Shown here: in pieces, positions 31,117 through 42,399 of the stretch | Position numbering within the stretch: the first letter of the stretch is position 1 | How the letters are laid out: each line of letters starts with the position of its first letter | Notes under the pieces: model-generated | What the model was told of the DNA's origin: nothing | What the model saw: the letters and a program-made list of their open reading frames with translations, nothing else | Databases searched by the model: none | Assembly (NCBI RefSeq): GCF_000003605.2 | Contig: NW_003143305.1 | Coordinates: 108,421 to 161,023, forward strand | Length of the DNA: 52,603 bases | Direction: 5' to 3' | DNA from: Saccoglossus kowalevskii | Taxonomy: Eukaryota > Hemichordata > Enteropneusta > Harrimaniidae | Position numbers and translations under genes: made by a program

Positions 31117-31321
31117 CAATAGACATCTGTTTTCGCACAGACTGCCGTGAGCTTAGTGGTAGTAATGGCACTAGATGGTTTGGTGGCTGGCCATCTTCAC
31201 CCACCCACATTACATGTTATGGCACACACTTCTTCATTTCCTCACATGTGCAAACTTTTACTTTTCCATTATAAACAAGTCTATATCCAGGTTGCCTCAG
31301 CATTGAGGCAAGAAATATAAA
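31117..31321 (-). pseudogene. Internal exon of the OTU/PHD gene relic
   Basis: Acceptor 'ctaggtttcttacag', donor ATTG|GTAAGTG, 205 bp. It reads MLRQPGYRLVYNGKVKVCTC then EEMKKCVP, a TAA, HVMWVGEDGQPPNHLVPLLP then LSSRQSVRKQMSI. The 'PNHLVPL' box is the same station as PNHVVPV in the plus-strand OTU/vertnin-like relic near 11.95 kb and follows the catalytic domain in this family. One in-frame stop. Confidence 0.55.
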
Positions 31322-31558
31322 CTGTAAGAAACCTAGAAATTTGAAATTAACTAGGAAGAGACAAAACACATCTATGCGCAATCAAAAAGCGGTTTTTGTA
31401 TACAATTATTTGATAATGATAGACCCACACAAGTTGTATATTCATACATCATAGGTACATGTATGATGGTCAATGCAATATGTTATCAGCAATGTTATTT
31501 ATTATTGACAAACATTTGCTACATAGTGGCTAGTCCATAGCAATGTGGTGTCATATAC

Positions 31559-31673
31559 CTGAATATGTTGTCTCTTGTAATCCAGCATGGGCTTCTTCTC
31601 TGAATGCAAATATTCAATTTTGCTTGGTTGGTTTTCAACATACAAACTATGCAGTTTCTGCATAAGTGAATCT
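31559..31673 (-). CDS. Internal exon of the OTU/PHD gene relic
   Basis: Acceptor 'ttcctaaaatcgacatgcag', donor TTCAG|GTATAT, 115 bp with no stop. It reads DSLMQKLHSLYVENQPSKIE then YLHSEKKPMLDYKRQHIQ. It starts with the single base needed to complete the AA left by the OTU exon, and ends in phase 0 as the next exon requires. Confidence 0.5.
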
Positions 31674-31814
31674 CTGCATGTCGATTTTAGGAAATGAAAC
31701 ACTATCAATGTCTTCTGTATACTAAACAAAATAAGTAGAGATATTCAACAACTAATTTCAAAAAATACAATTTTAATGAATATAAGCGTAAATGAAAACA
31801 TTGTACATACATAC

Positions 31815-31982
31815 TTGGTCGACTAAATGGGGCAATGAAGCACTCCATATAATCCAGTACACAGACGCAGCATCTTTGACAAACGTTCTGTACCACACAG
31901 CAGAATACTGACACTATTATAAAAACAGTTTCCATCTCCAAAAGCTGTGCCAATACTATAATTTTTAATGGGGCTTGTATAC
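31815..31982 (-). pseudogene. OTU cysteine-protease exon (catalytic Cys loop)
   Basis: Acceptor 'tttggtacacag', donor CCAA|GTATGT, 168 bp. In phase: SPIKNYSIGTAFGDGNCFYN then SVSILLCGTERLSKMLRL, CTGLYGVLHCPI and a TAG four codons before the donor. G-D-G-N-C-F is the OTU catalytic loop (Asp and nucleophilic Cys both present), followed by the usual 'S.S..L.GTE' helix. OTU enzymes remove ubiquitin; in transposon-borne or vertnin-like copies the substrate is unknown. The exon chains in phase into 31673, 31321 and 31039. Confidence 0.6.
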
Positions 31983-32324
31983 CTGTGTACCAAAAAAAAA
32001 ACATAACTACATAGTTTGCGAGATATTCTTTAATGATTTTAATGTATCAAGACAAAAATTGCATTTATGGTATGCTTGATCATTGAATTAAAACACCCCA
32101 CTGTCATTTACATAGTCACATAAGTTTTTACAGTGAATTTAATAACTGGATCTGAATTGCGACCTGACTGAGATTACATGCCGAATGAGATAATGTATGG
32201 CATATCAACACAAAAGAGAGAACTGCCTTGACTGAACTGAAAACACTGAAATAGAGACAAATACGGTATACACATGTTCAGTTATTCAAATGACAAGCAA
32301 TTCTTGATGCAAAACAAATTTATC

Positions 32325-32493
32325 TATCATCAACTGGAATACTTGAAAAGTCTGGATTGACATTTTCGATTAACTCTAGCAAGTGGGCATGTATTATAGG
32401 GTAATAAGACCTGGCAATATCCAAAGTTTCTTCATATGTCGATTTAGCCAAGACAGATGATATTTCATAATAAGAAGGGTTTTTATCCTAGTG
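32325..32493 (-). CDS. Clean exon upstream of the OTU exon
   Basis: The acceptor 'ctttatttcactag' opens DKNPSYYEISSVLAKSTYEE then TLDIARSYYPIIHAHLLELI and ENVNPDFSSIPVDDR-stop, with no internal stop. It is probably the preceding exon of the OTU/PHD gene with an eroded donor, or the end of another gene. A possible alternative donor (TCAA|GTATTC) lies shortly before the stop. No domain is recognised; the sequence is helical. Confidence 0.4.
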
Positions 32494-33482
32494 AAATAAA
32501 GATAACAATGAGCTATATTTAGTAGCATACAGACACACGACACAATGTTAGGAATTTCTTTTTTACTGTAGACTATATACAAGGTGTATATTTTTCGAAT
32601 GTGGTGATCTAATTATGAAATGGTGATGTACTTTCAAAATCATTCTAATTTTTAGAATGCGTTTCACCCGCACCTACACAGCCAAGAAACACAACAATGT
32701 TTTGATAGGTGTCAGAGGTGCCCTCTGTATCTGAAACAAGCTAAACAATGGTTAAATCTTGTCAGCGTAAGTATATAAAACAGTATCTTTTTGGGTAGCA
32801 GATTGTTCCCAAGATAAATAGAAATGTCTGTAATAGAGCCTGTAACTTGTCCTCCAATTAAATAAAGAATATTATAATATCATTTTGTCTTATAAAATAA
32901 AATATGGATATATATATATATATAACATCAAGGAACAGGTATTTAAACTATTTGTTCATCCATTATATTAAATTTGTTGGAACCCATTAGCATACCATTT
33001 ATTTTTCTATTTACAGATGATGAAGACAAAATATGTAATAACATTTGTGCATGCATCTGCGAGAGTTTTAAATAATTTAAATAAACTATTCAGTTAACTT
33101 TACATTAATATTAATAAATAATTTGTAGTTGTACTATCATACCAGTAACAGCAGATTAATCTGTAGCATGGTTGTCACTTGTGTTTTTTTATAGTTTTCC
33201 TTTTACTTTTTGTTGCGGACTTTTGTGGATACTACCAATAGTTGTTTAGAAGATGATTATCACATGGTGGTTGTTCTGATGGAGATGGCACTTGAGTTGA
33301 TTTCATTGAGCTAACAACCTCTAGCAATTGATTACGGGATGGTCTCTTACCTATAAAATGAAAAAAAAAGAAATGTTAACAAAATGCAAAAACAAGGAGG
33401 TAGTAAGAAATATATTTCATTATTAAAATTATAACACCTATATCATTCATTTCCTTGTCCTGTAAGGTGTATGTGGTAGTTA
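32494..33482. other. Non-coding with a (TA)n tract
   Basis: A short (TA)n run lies at about 32907-32923. No exon was accepted. Confidence 0.4.
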
Positions 33483-33850
33483 ATGCGTAAACCTATATAC
33501 TTACATATGAAAATATTACATTTGGTTATTGCTCGCACTATTACTCGACGAAATCCGGAAAAAGCAGAAAAATCACTATACACACCACAGGGGGAAGGCC
33601 TGTGCATGCACACAGGCTACGCCTCAGAGCCTGAAGTTGAGGAAGAAGAGGAGGTAGTTTATGTGACCCAAGAGGAAAAAACACCTACGACAATTACAAG
33701 CCTGAAAAATACATAGACAAGGACTGTTATTTTATTTGGACGGCCAACGAGCGACTGGTTTTGTCCCAGAAAAAAAATCAACCATTATTTCATCAGCCGT
33801 GGGATATGACCCATCATTCCGATGGGTTACTGGTGCATGTCATTCAGATT
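33483..33850 (+). pseudogene. Relic joining an unknown exon to a copy of the Arg/Gln-rich exon
   Basis: The plus strand reads RRNPEKAEKSLYTPQGEGLC then MHTGYASEPEVEEEEEVVYV. Inside the acidic stretch, in another frame, the DNA is a degenerate copy of the exon at 1033-1268 (LRKKRR..., HLRQLQA, KIHRQG). Beyond it a further frame reads RATGFVPEKKSTIISSAVGY then DPSFRWVTGACHSD-stop. The acidic frame is thus probably a shadow of a repeat copy, or the repeat has been recruited. Composition is markedly more GC-rich and purine-biased than the flanks. Confidence 0.35.
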
Positions 33851-33891
33851 GATATTGACTCTAGTAACTTGTAATTATTATTTTAACAGAT

Positions 33892-34405
33892 TGAGGAAGA
33901 GGAATCTGTAAATACAATAAAACATTCATGACGACAATTACAAAACCAAGCCCGACATATACATAGACAAGGATGATTAATCAAAACACTAACTAACACA
34001 CCAACTACATCAACAACGATAAATAATTGTACAACACGTCCCCCCCACTCCCTATATTTAGGGGGGGCCTATGCTTGTTCCCTCATTTTTTTTACCCATC
34101 CTATCTAGGGAAAAGAAGTCTAGAACTCCTTTTAACCCCCCCCCCCTTTTTTGTATATCTCGGGAAGTGTTTTGAAATACACCCCCTATTTTGAGAATCT
34201 CGGGAAAACAAGCAAAAAATATCCCCTTTTCTACGATTTTCTCGGGAAAATGTTTGCCGAGACAGATCGTCAAAAAGTGTACCCCCTTTCCCGAGAAAAT
34301 GGGAACGCGCATGCGGCCCCCTATGGATCCTGAGTAGGGGGGGGGGGGGGGGCAGGCAACACGTACAGCGACGAACAGCAACATCAAAAACTAATGAAAC
34401 ACAGA
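33892..34405 (+). pseudogene. Second copy of the Arg/Gln-rich exon, split by a MITE
   Basis: After the acceptor 'attattattttaacag' the DNA aligns with the exon at 1033-1268 (RQLQNQARHIHRQG, a stop, LIKTLTN). It is interrupted at 34032-34364 by a MITE with its target duplication, and resumes with 'caacatcaaaaactaatgaa', matching the last quarter of the 1033-1268 exon. The donor position has decayed. Confidence 0.6.
34032..34364. mobile_element. 317-bp MITE with perfect 8-bp target duplication
   Basis: The element at 34040-34356 is flanked by identical caacacgt at 34032-34039 and 34357-34364. It starts with a C-run (cccccccactccctat) and ends with a long G-run (tgagtagggggg...cagg), so the ends are roughly inverted. 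The inside holds three direct copies of tctcgggaa at about 40-nt spacing and one inverted copy (cccgagaaaa near 34289). An 8-bp duplication is typical of hAT and P superfamilies. The uninterrupted homologue at 1033-1268 confirms the insertion. Confidence 0.8.
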
Positions 34406-36079
34406 ATTGGGCAGCTGATGCAAATTGTTTTTTTGTTCGTGCACGATATGCTTTATTACATCTATCACACCACCTGTCAATTTTAAACGGAGGCTTGCAT
34501 TTTAGCGTGCGTTAACGAAGTACAACAGAGTAATTTTGTACCGATGTTTGACCATTATTACTTCCTCTGCCTGGATTAAAACAGTCGGGAATAAAATAAA
34601 GTTGGCACAAAACTACTATATCAGGAGCACCAGACCTGATTAGATTTCGTCACAAATTCCAGCATTTCAACTAGGTAATTAGCATGTTCACCATGTATCA
34701 TTGCATCCCGCATTACATCTGTTTGTACAAATGCATTAAAACTTGTTATATGATTGCTGTATATTTACCTCAATATCTAATAACGGCTTTTAATTAATAT
34801 TTGCGTATTAATTAGTTTGCCTGCTTTGTGATTTATGATCAGCACAGCACAGTGATGGCAACAAATGGTTACTTTTTAAAATTGTTCAGAATACTGCGAG
34901 TTTCATTGGGTTATTGGGCGCTTCATTTTCAAAAGTAGCACAGAGTAGCTGGCCAACACATTATACTCGCTTTTACAGCCAATGTTAACGACAGTCAGCG
35001 AACCGGAGGATTTTTCCAACTTACAACGGACAATTTTTCCAACGGACAATTATTTATTGTTCATCAATTGACGCAACTGGAGCGCTTTTTCATTATTCCC
35101 AGTCAGTTTTATATATGAAAATTTACTATAGTGAAACCGACAATGCTGTACAAGAGCGTCATCTAAAAGAAATGGCCAAAATGTCCAACTCAAATTTTAG
35201 ATTGATGTTCTGCACCACAGCCCTGGGTATTGATATCAAACAACTTATCATGTAGTTCATTTTGGTCCCTCGTTTGATATTGAATGTTTTATACAGGAGT
35301 CGGGTCGAGTTGGTAGAGATAATGAACCATCTCATTCTATCATTGTGGAATGCTGAGTGATTTGTCACAAATTAAAAAAGTATGTAGGAGGGTAAATTGA
35401 TTTGAAGACTTTGCATCAAATAAAAACATCAGTGACATGAAGAACAAGAAACCACATCCCAGATGTTAGGATATTTGCGATAAAATTTGCCAGTGCGGTC
35501 ACTGTTGAACATGCGAACCATTTTGAAAAAAACACACATATGATACACTGCTTTGCCCAAACAGACAGTAAGGAAGCATCTGATGAAAGTACTAGTAGCC
35601 TGGAAGCTGATGCACTTTTGAGGAATACTTCAGAATCATTCAAGCTTAGATGATGCAGTACAGTCGACATGAAATATTGTCGTCAGAACTGCATTTTATG
35701 TTAAAACCCTGCACAAATGTATTGTACTGAGCCAAATTTACATTGGTTGTACCAGTTGATTCATGTCATGACACACAGCATATATTTATATTATGCCATT
35801 AATTTACTTTCCATAGACATCCTATTAAAGCAGGATTAAAAAAAACAATTGAAAGAACAAAATACTGTGTCAATCTTTAATTTAAGCTGTTGCCAAGTCC
35901 ACGGGAATTTGTTGCTACCTAATATTATTTAATTATAACTTGCCTGTTGAGAATCGTGATGGATACAGACTAATGATACCATAATATATTTTGCACAAGG
36001 GGAACATTGGCTAAGATATAGGTAGAAACTATGAAGTCATTAATAATTAAAAACTGAAACTAAAAAACACACCACGAGC
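34406..36079. other. Non-coding, nothing firmly recognised
   Basis: A small direct duplication (ttttccaac...cggacaat) lies near 35011-35051. A minus frame at 35416-35670 (LNDSEVFLKSASASRLLVLS) has no splice borders or known motif and is not called. Confidence 0.35.
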
Positions 36080-36310
36080 AGCTGTTAGGAATGCACATTT
36101 CAATTAAGGACTGAAGACATCATTAGGTAGTGAACAAATCTGGCAGGTCAACCTGCGATACCAATATATATACTGTCAAAGCAATCGGACTTGCAGTTTT
36201 CAACAAGATTCAAAACTATCACTTTTTACCGAAAATGTTCATCAAAATTAGAGAATTAAACATATCATCACGAAATAAACAAATCTGAGATGTCTGCCAA
36301 TTAAATTAGC
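36080..36310 (-). repeat. Partial inverted copy of the TCTCAGATTTGTTCAT repeat
   Basis: It contains 'gaacaaatctggcaggtc', 'caagattcaaaactatcact', 'ttcatcaaaattagagaatt' and 'aacaaatctgagatgtc', the reverse complement of the 40 kb monomers. About 1.5 monomers remain. Confidence 0.7.
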
Positions 36311-36699
36311 TGATGTATACTATGCAGTTCGCATAATAGTTTTTATTTGTTTTATGACAGCATTTCAGTCAATTTTCTGGGATCAATATTAAACAGATTT
36401 TGTGAATTTCGTAGTTTGGTGCACTTCATTTTTCTCCCAGGATTACACTGCAAAGCATTCTTGTCAGTCAGATCTGTAATTATTGTACGAAGTTCTGCGT
36501 CTCTGTGAGTCATCTTATGGAGCCCCTTTTTTCTTCGAAAGAAATAACTTTGTCAAGATGCGAGACTATAGTAATTTGTATATTATAGAGCGATGCCTGA
36601 TTGCTTAGACTCGTTTCCTTTACATAACCTTTTTACTTCTATATTGATCAATTCAATATGCCCACAATGGCTTCAATATTATTGATGCCACCACATCTT
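36311..36699. other. Non-coding, nothing recognised
   Basis: No exon or repeat was identified between the repeat fragment and the DUF6589-like relic. Confidence 0.3.
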
Positions 36700-38320
36700 G
36701 AATTGCACTAAGCTTTGCCTGCACTAGTGTTTGCAAATGAATGCATGCAATAAGGTATTGGTTTGGTTGTATATGCCAAGTTCATACTCGGATGATCACA
36801 CTGCTCGAAGCCATTACCAGCATCTGTTCCTGTAAATAATTTTCTGTGTAAAAGTCGAAATTGAAATAAAGTCAACAGATAACCATATATCTCCTCAGCA
36901 TTGGTTGGTGTAGCTCGTGTTGCTGTTATTGGCTTGGTTTGTGTGACCCCCATGAACTGCTTTCTCATGTGCAAAAACACTCTTTAAATGTACATATGAT
37001 TTCTGATAGTGATGACACTTGTATCTGGAACAAATAATTGATAAATATATTACACACAAATCAATAATTAAAGAGATGTGTCTACATGGTCAGAAGCAGC
37101 AACAATAAAGTGAAAACAAAAGTTGGCTTAATTTTGTTTATAATTGTCACAAGTAGGCACTGGTAATAATATACAGACATTTACTTCTGTTTAAAAAATT
37201 ATGTTTACCTATTATCTTCATTTACTTGTGACATACATGAATTTTCATGAATTGTTTCAGCATTTAATAATGCTCGTAGTGAAGAATACATATCTAATTC
37301 TTCAACACATCAGTACAGATTTGTTTGTACCATTCTATTTTTTTGAACATCACCAACATCGGTGGGGGCGGGATTCAATATCTGAATCAAAAGTACTCAC
37401 TCATTCATTATCATTAAACTAATCTGTGCATCTAGAACCAGATTTTAGGATCATGTTAGCTCTATAGAACGACTTCACCTTATTTGTGTACTTTCACGGA
37501 TTTCTAAAGTACATGATAGTGCAAACATCTGCAGCACTGGTCTTGTGGTATGTGATTTAATATACAGGTATCTCTATAAAGTTCATCTCTCGATGGAAAT
37601 CTTCCCATTTTGGAATGATACTTTCTAGGCGTTTAACTGGTTCTAGCATCATCCATGTTCAGTTTTGTACATTGTGCTGCCCTCTCATCAGTGAGTCAAT
37701 CACTCCTGAAATACAAATATTAAATAATTTTGAATTTGACAACAATGGCATTTTCAGTGTACCAGTTAGACCGTGACACAGTATTAAATTTAATCGTTAA
37801 CACAAATAAACTTAATCGTAGTACATTATTCAAAATTACTGAGAAAAGGCCAGTTTCTTTCAACAAAATCTGATGCAGAGCCATATCTCTGACATGTTTT
37901 GTACATCATGTCCACATTATCATGCATTTGTTTAAAGATGCAATATGGACAAGAAATGTTGATATATCTAGATCCTAATTACAAAGTAGGAAAGTGTAAC
38001 TATTCATATGCTCGAGTAAATATTTCAAAATAAATATCATTTTGTTTCTCTTGATACCAACATATTTGAGTCACAAGTGTACGATAAAATCACCTACATT
38101 TTGGGAAATTCCTCCATTCTTAAAACCAACATTGTATTTGACTTGTGCTGAATAATTGGTACAAATCAACACCCAAACTTCATGATTTCATCTTCAGTTG
38201 GGGAAGCAGTATTTACACCCATGGCAGAGCATCAGCTGCATCGTACAACTTTTCAAAAGTGAAGTCAGTAAGGCCTCCCCCACTTGATCTTCTAAAACTT
38301 GTTCTACATGTAGCTTCAAC
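36700..38320 (-). pseudogene. DUF6589-like gene relic with C2H2 finger (copy A)
   Basis: Minus-strand pieces in order. Exon 38213-38320 (acceptor tacttgtttacag) reads VEATCRTSFRRSSGGGLTDF then TFEKLYDAADALPWV-stop. The exon below 37705 (acceptor aatatttgtatttcag) reads VIDSLMRGQHNVQN, a stop, and MMLEPVKRLESIIPKWEDFH then REMNFIE, followed by TSAADVCTIMYFRNP. The exon below 37024 (acceptor tatttgttccag) reads YKCHHYQKSYVHLKSVFAHE then KAVHG, a C2H2 finger whose second Cys is Tyr. Then EEIYGYLLTLFQFRLLHRKL and DAGNGFEQC. The stations 'EPVKRLE.LIPKW.DFH.EMNF', 'SA.DVGT..YLRN' and 'Y..LL...LL.R..(A)GDG' follow the order of the DUF6589 family of multicopy proteins in cnidarians, molluscs and fungi, probably mobile-element-derived. 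Stops and shifts throughout. Confidence 0.55.
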
Positions 38321-39149
38321 CTGTAAACAAGTACTAATTCTTATGGTGAGCCATGTAAACCCCTGCATTAAAATAAACTTTCTTATCTATGTCAACACCT
38401 TCTAGTTTCCCCATTTTCATACAACATTCCATTTTACTTTCCAATACCAATATTTCCCAATCATGTTTGTGTGACGTTCACATACACAAATAAGGTAATT
38501 ATTTGTAAGAAAATACAAATTTAAAAAAAAAATGCCTTGAAAATGGGAAGCCTGGCTACTCCAAACCTTGAGTACATGTCACTTATCAACCAAATAATAA
38601 TATTGTTAAAGATCAAGGGGATTACTTCGTTGTACCAATAGTAGAATTAAACACTGAAATGTCCTCAACTAAGAAACCAACAACTAAGAAAGACTAACAA
38701 AAAAAATATTTCTTTTCTCTACCGACTAAAACTGCTCTCTACTTTAAAGGAGACAACTGTACATCACCAAGCTTCATTTCAACTGGATTTTTAAAATCCT
38801 TCTCTGCTTCACTATTTACAGTGAAAGCATTTTTACTAAGAAAAATAACCTGAAAAAAATTAGTATTTTAGAAAATTGTATATTTATAAGACACATCATG
38901 TATGAACGATATTTTAAAGAAAATAATGGGACTTTTAGCTTCCACTTATAGTTATCACCGTAAAGAGTTAAATTGGCAATACCTGTATTCTTTTTACTCT
39001 TAATTATTTTAGATAAAACATTTGTCTGTAACAGTTTGTAGTAGAATAGAATTAAAACAAAATGCTATATACTTGCCAAACTGACAAATTCAATTGTGAT
39101 CCCATGACATGATAAAAAATATACAAACGCTAGGTGAAATTATCATGTA
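38321..39149. other. Non-coding, nothing recognised
   Basis: AT-rich DNA without exon borders in an open frame. Confidence 0.35.
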
Positions 39150-39400
39150 AACAAGCAGCCTCTTGGCCGAGATAGCTCTTCTTTTAGCAACGCACATTTC
39201 AGTTAAAGGTGTAACAAAATGAACAAATCTGAGAGGTGCACATGTATAATATCAACACAAAGTCGAAAATATCACTTTTTACCCACAATGACAAATATTC
39301 ACCGAATTGAAGATATCATCATGAAGAAATCTAAGTGAGGTCTACCCGAATTACATGTACACCACACACCAAAGCATTCAGGATTGTAGTTATCAACAGT
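39150..39400 (-). repeat. Partial inverted copy of the 40 kb repeat including its right end
   Basis: It begins 'aaacaagcagcctcttggcc' and 'gagatagctcttc', the reverse complement of the right end at 40700-40738, followed by parts of two monomers. It lies 600 bp from the main copy in opposite orientation. Confidence 0.75.
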
Positions 39401-40002
39401 CAGGCTGAAGGAAAAAGTTGTGAAATGAATATTCTTTCAATAATAAATTAACTTCAACATACTTTTGTTTTCTGACTGACGCATTTCATATTTTTAGGTC
39501 AACGATTCTTCCACCTTTGTCCATACATATGACATTGCATTGTTTGCATTTCAACTGATTCCCTTAACTTTAACTTGCACTGTTGCAAATGAAATTGCAA
39601 ATGCCATGTGCAAGTAAATCAATAAAAAATATACTTATGCACTTTCCCAATTGCAGTGTGGACATGGCAATTTTGCCAGAAATAGAAAATGTTGAAAAAA
39701 GGAACCTTAATGACAAATCTTATGAATGTTATAATGCAATGGCAGGAAAGAAGATTACAAAGTGATTCTTGGCAAATGCAAGTACTACTCTATCCAAAAT
39801 AAACCTTCTTTCCCGTAAATAGAATTAATATATTCTGAATATCTCCTCGAAACTGCCAATATCATATACATGTTACATTGTCAAATAACAAAACGAACTA
39901 CTTCTTGAGTGGAAATATTTCAATCGAATAGTCATCGCCATAATACATAGTTTATTTCCAACGCGCGTGGTCGGCGCCTTTGAGTGAGTTTAGTTATTTT
40001 TT

Positions 40003-40033
40003 AGCTCCGCTGTCGACTTTGTCGAGCGGAGCT
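40003..40033 (+). repeat. Terminal hairpin of the 40 kb repeat
   Basis: 9-bp perfect arms around a 13-nt interior that itself can pair through CGAC and GTCG. Hairpins at one end are used by Helitrons and by some fold-back elements; which of these, if either, applies is unknown. Confidence 0.8.
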
Positions 40034-40738
40034 TATCATATGAGTGATTGTCCGTCGTCGTCGTCGTCCGTCGTTCGTGTCAATGTTTTACTTTTTCGAC
40101 TTCTTCTTGAAAACTACAAGCCTGAATGCTTTGATACTTGGTGTATATGTACCTTGGGTAGACCTCTCTCAGATTTGTTCATTTCATGATGATATCTTCA
40201 ATTCTCTAATTTTGGTGAATATTTTTGTCATTTTTAGTAAAAAGTGATATTTTCGACTTCTTGTTGAAAACCACAAGTGCAATTGCTTTGATATTACATA
40301 TATAGGTACTACTTGTGGACCTCTCTCAGATTTGTTCATTTTGTAATGATATCTTTAATTCTCTAATTTTGGTGAATATTTTTGTCATTTTTGGTAAAAA
40401 GTGATATTTTCGACTTCTTGTTGAAAACCGCAAGTCCAATTGCTTTGATATTACATATATAGGTACTACATGTGGACCTCTCTCAGATTTGTTCATTTCA
40501 TAATGATATCTTTAATTCTCTAATTTTGATGAATATTTTTGTAATTTTTGGTAAAAAGTGATATTTTCGACTTCTTGTTGAAAACCGCAAGTCCAATTGC
40601 TTTGATATATTATACATATAGGTACTACATGTGGACCTCTCTCAGATTTGTTCATTTTCTAATGATATCTTCTGTTCTTTAATTGCCATGTGCATTGCTA
40701 ACAGCGGAGCTATCTCAGCCGACAGGCTGCTTGTTTTT
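40003..40738 (+). mobile_element. Non-autonomous repeat: hairpin, GTCCGTC tract and four tandem monomers
   Basis: Left end: a hairpin with perfect 9-bp arms agctccgct (40003-40011) and agcggagct (40025-40033), with further CGAC/GTCG pairing inside. Then 'gtccgtcgtcgtcgtccgtc' (40050-40071). Then four tandem monomers of about 145-155 bp (from about 40088, 40253, 40407 and 40566), each containing ttcgacttcttgttgaaaac, ctctctcagatttgttcatt and gtaaaaagtgatattttcg. The last is cut short and followed by the right end 'gcggagctatctcagccgac' and 'aggctgcttgttttt'. The right end repeats the GCGGAGCT of the hairpin. No coding capacity. Partial copies lie at 3725, 12935, 36080 and 39150. Confidence 0.8.
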
Positions 40739-42399
40739 ATTCTTGAAATGTATCACTGGCAGCGTATGTTTTGTCACGTCTCACAACTGAAAGTCCAAGC
40801 TGACTTTGTTTTGGCTGTATATAAGGGGTCTCCATTGTCAAAAGGCGTGATCTCCACTTGTGTACCCATGTTGAAACTGAACTGATAACAGAGTGCTATT
40901 TCGAGACACTGCCTATGAACCAAAACGTTTATCTCGTGATTTACGTCATATTTATATTCATTTGCTTGTACGCTATATTTGTTTTTCATGATCTGTATTT
41001 AAACGTACACAATTTTTATGTCACAATATTTCTATATTAGTAAAGAAAAACGGAGCTCCTTTGTTTAGCTCCATGGTTTGACACAGGATAATTTGAATGA
41101 CCAAATACACCATAATTGAAACCGGCCTCTGCCATGTTGCTCATGATAGTGAAACATAAAAATAATGTTACTAATCGATGATGTAACCAATTAAAAACCA
41201 TTTAAAATGCATAATAGAGGGTGGGGTGACTCAGGTAGCAAAGCTTTTAATTGTTTTTAATCTTGTAGGCTATACATAGACTTACATACAATAAATCAAG
41301 TGCAATAGATGTGTGAACTGTTGTGTATTTGCGCAATCTGTTAAAATACACAAATGTGACAGATAAAGTGAAATGTTCATAAAGAGCCAACAAGTAGTTT
41401 TACTATTCGGCCAATGATGCTCAAATATGTGTAATGCTGTTAAATTAGAAGCAGATATTGATTTTACTACTACAGAGGGTAATTTAGGTAATTGATGTAA
41501 TCATTTTATCTCATAGTGTTTAAAGTTATGGCTGAATCTTGATTCACAGATGTACTGTTTTTGCTATTAGATTATTTATGATATTCACTGAGCATTATCC
41601 GCTTTGCTAATGGTCATATATGTATGACATGCGTTTTGGGGACAACATAAAAAGTTCAATGTAGGATAAAAAAACTTAATTCCTTTAGTTTTTTCCCAAA
41701 CCCCCTACCCCTCATGAAACTTAATGACCATGGCGTCAGGCTACATTCACCATTAAATGCAAATTGATAATCGGACAGTAGTATGGCATAGCAGTTGGTT
41801 GTCGGGCGGGTGTAAAAAGACTTTACACTCCGACAAAACCATTTTCTCGTCTTGGATGTGTTTTTTTTTTCCATTTTCTGTTATTTTTGTCCATGATTGG
41901 ATAGAAAAAAACGAGCTACAAATACTAAGATTGTTTTGACTTCTACAAAAACGAGTTTATTTTTTAATGGATGGAAAAAAGGTCAAAACCCGCCACCACC
42001 AAACTAACGCAAATAAGTTTATTATTCGACATCGATCTGTTGACGTATACCATAACCAAGAGTAAATGTTTTAGCGACCTTTATAGCTCGTACTTTCAAA
42101 CCCAATTTTTAAATTCTATTGTCATGAAAAGTGTTCAATAACAATGTAAACACGCTTCAGACTGATTTCTAGCTTTTTTTCAGAATACCAGCCATCATAT
42201 TTCAAGGTAGGCATGATATCCATACCGTATTCAGTTTTTAGTTTGTGTTTTGTTTACCTAACGGACTTGTATAATTTTGCTTACCATATTTGCTTTATTA
42301 GAAGGAGGTACATGCCCCAGTTATTTTTTTTACTTATTTCCACATTATTAAAAACAATTTCTTAATGTGTTTCTAATAGATTATGGTCTCTTCTCATTG
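40739..42399. other. Non-coding, nothing recognised
   Basis: Short frames on both strands (for example 41656-41939) have no borders or motifs. Confidence 0.35.

Noticed and set aside
34058-34387. 109-codon minus-strand frame across the G/C-run region
   Set aside because: It spans the MITE and its homopolymer ends and exists only because those runs lack stops.
40003-40738. A CRISPR-like or protein-coding tandem repeat at 40 kb
   Set aside because: Monomers are about 150 bp without spacers and carry no conserved frame; the sequence belongs to a eukaryotic interspersed repeat.
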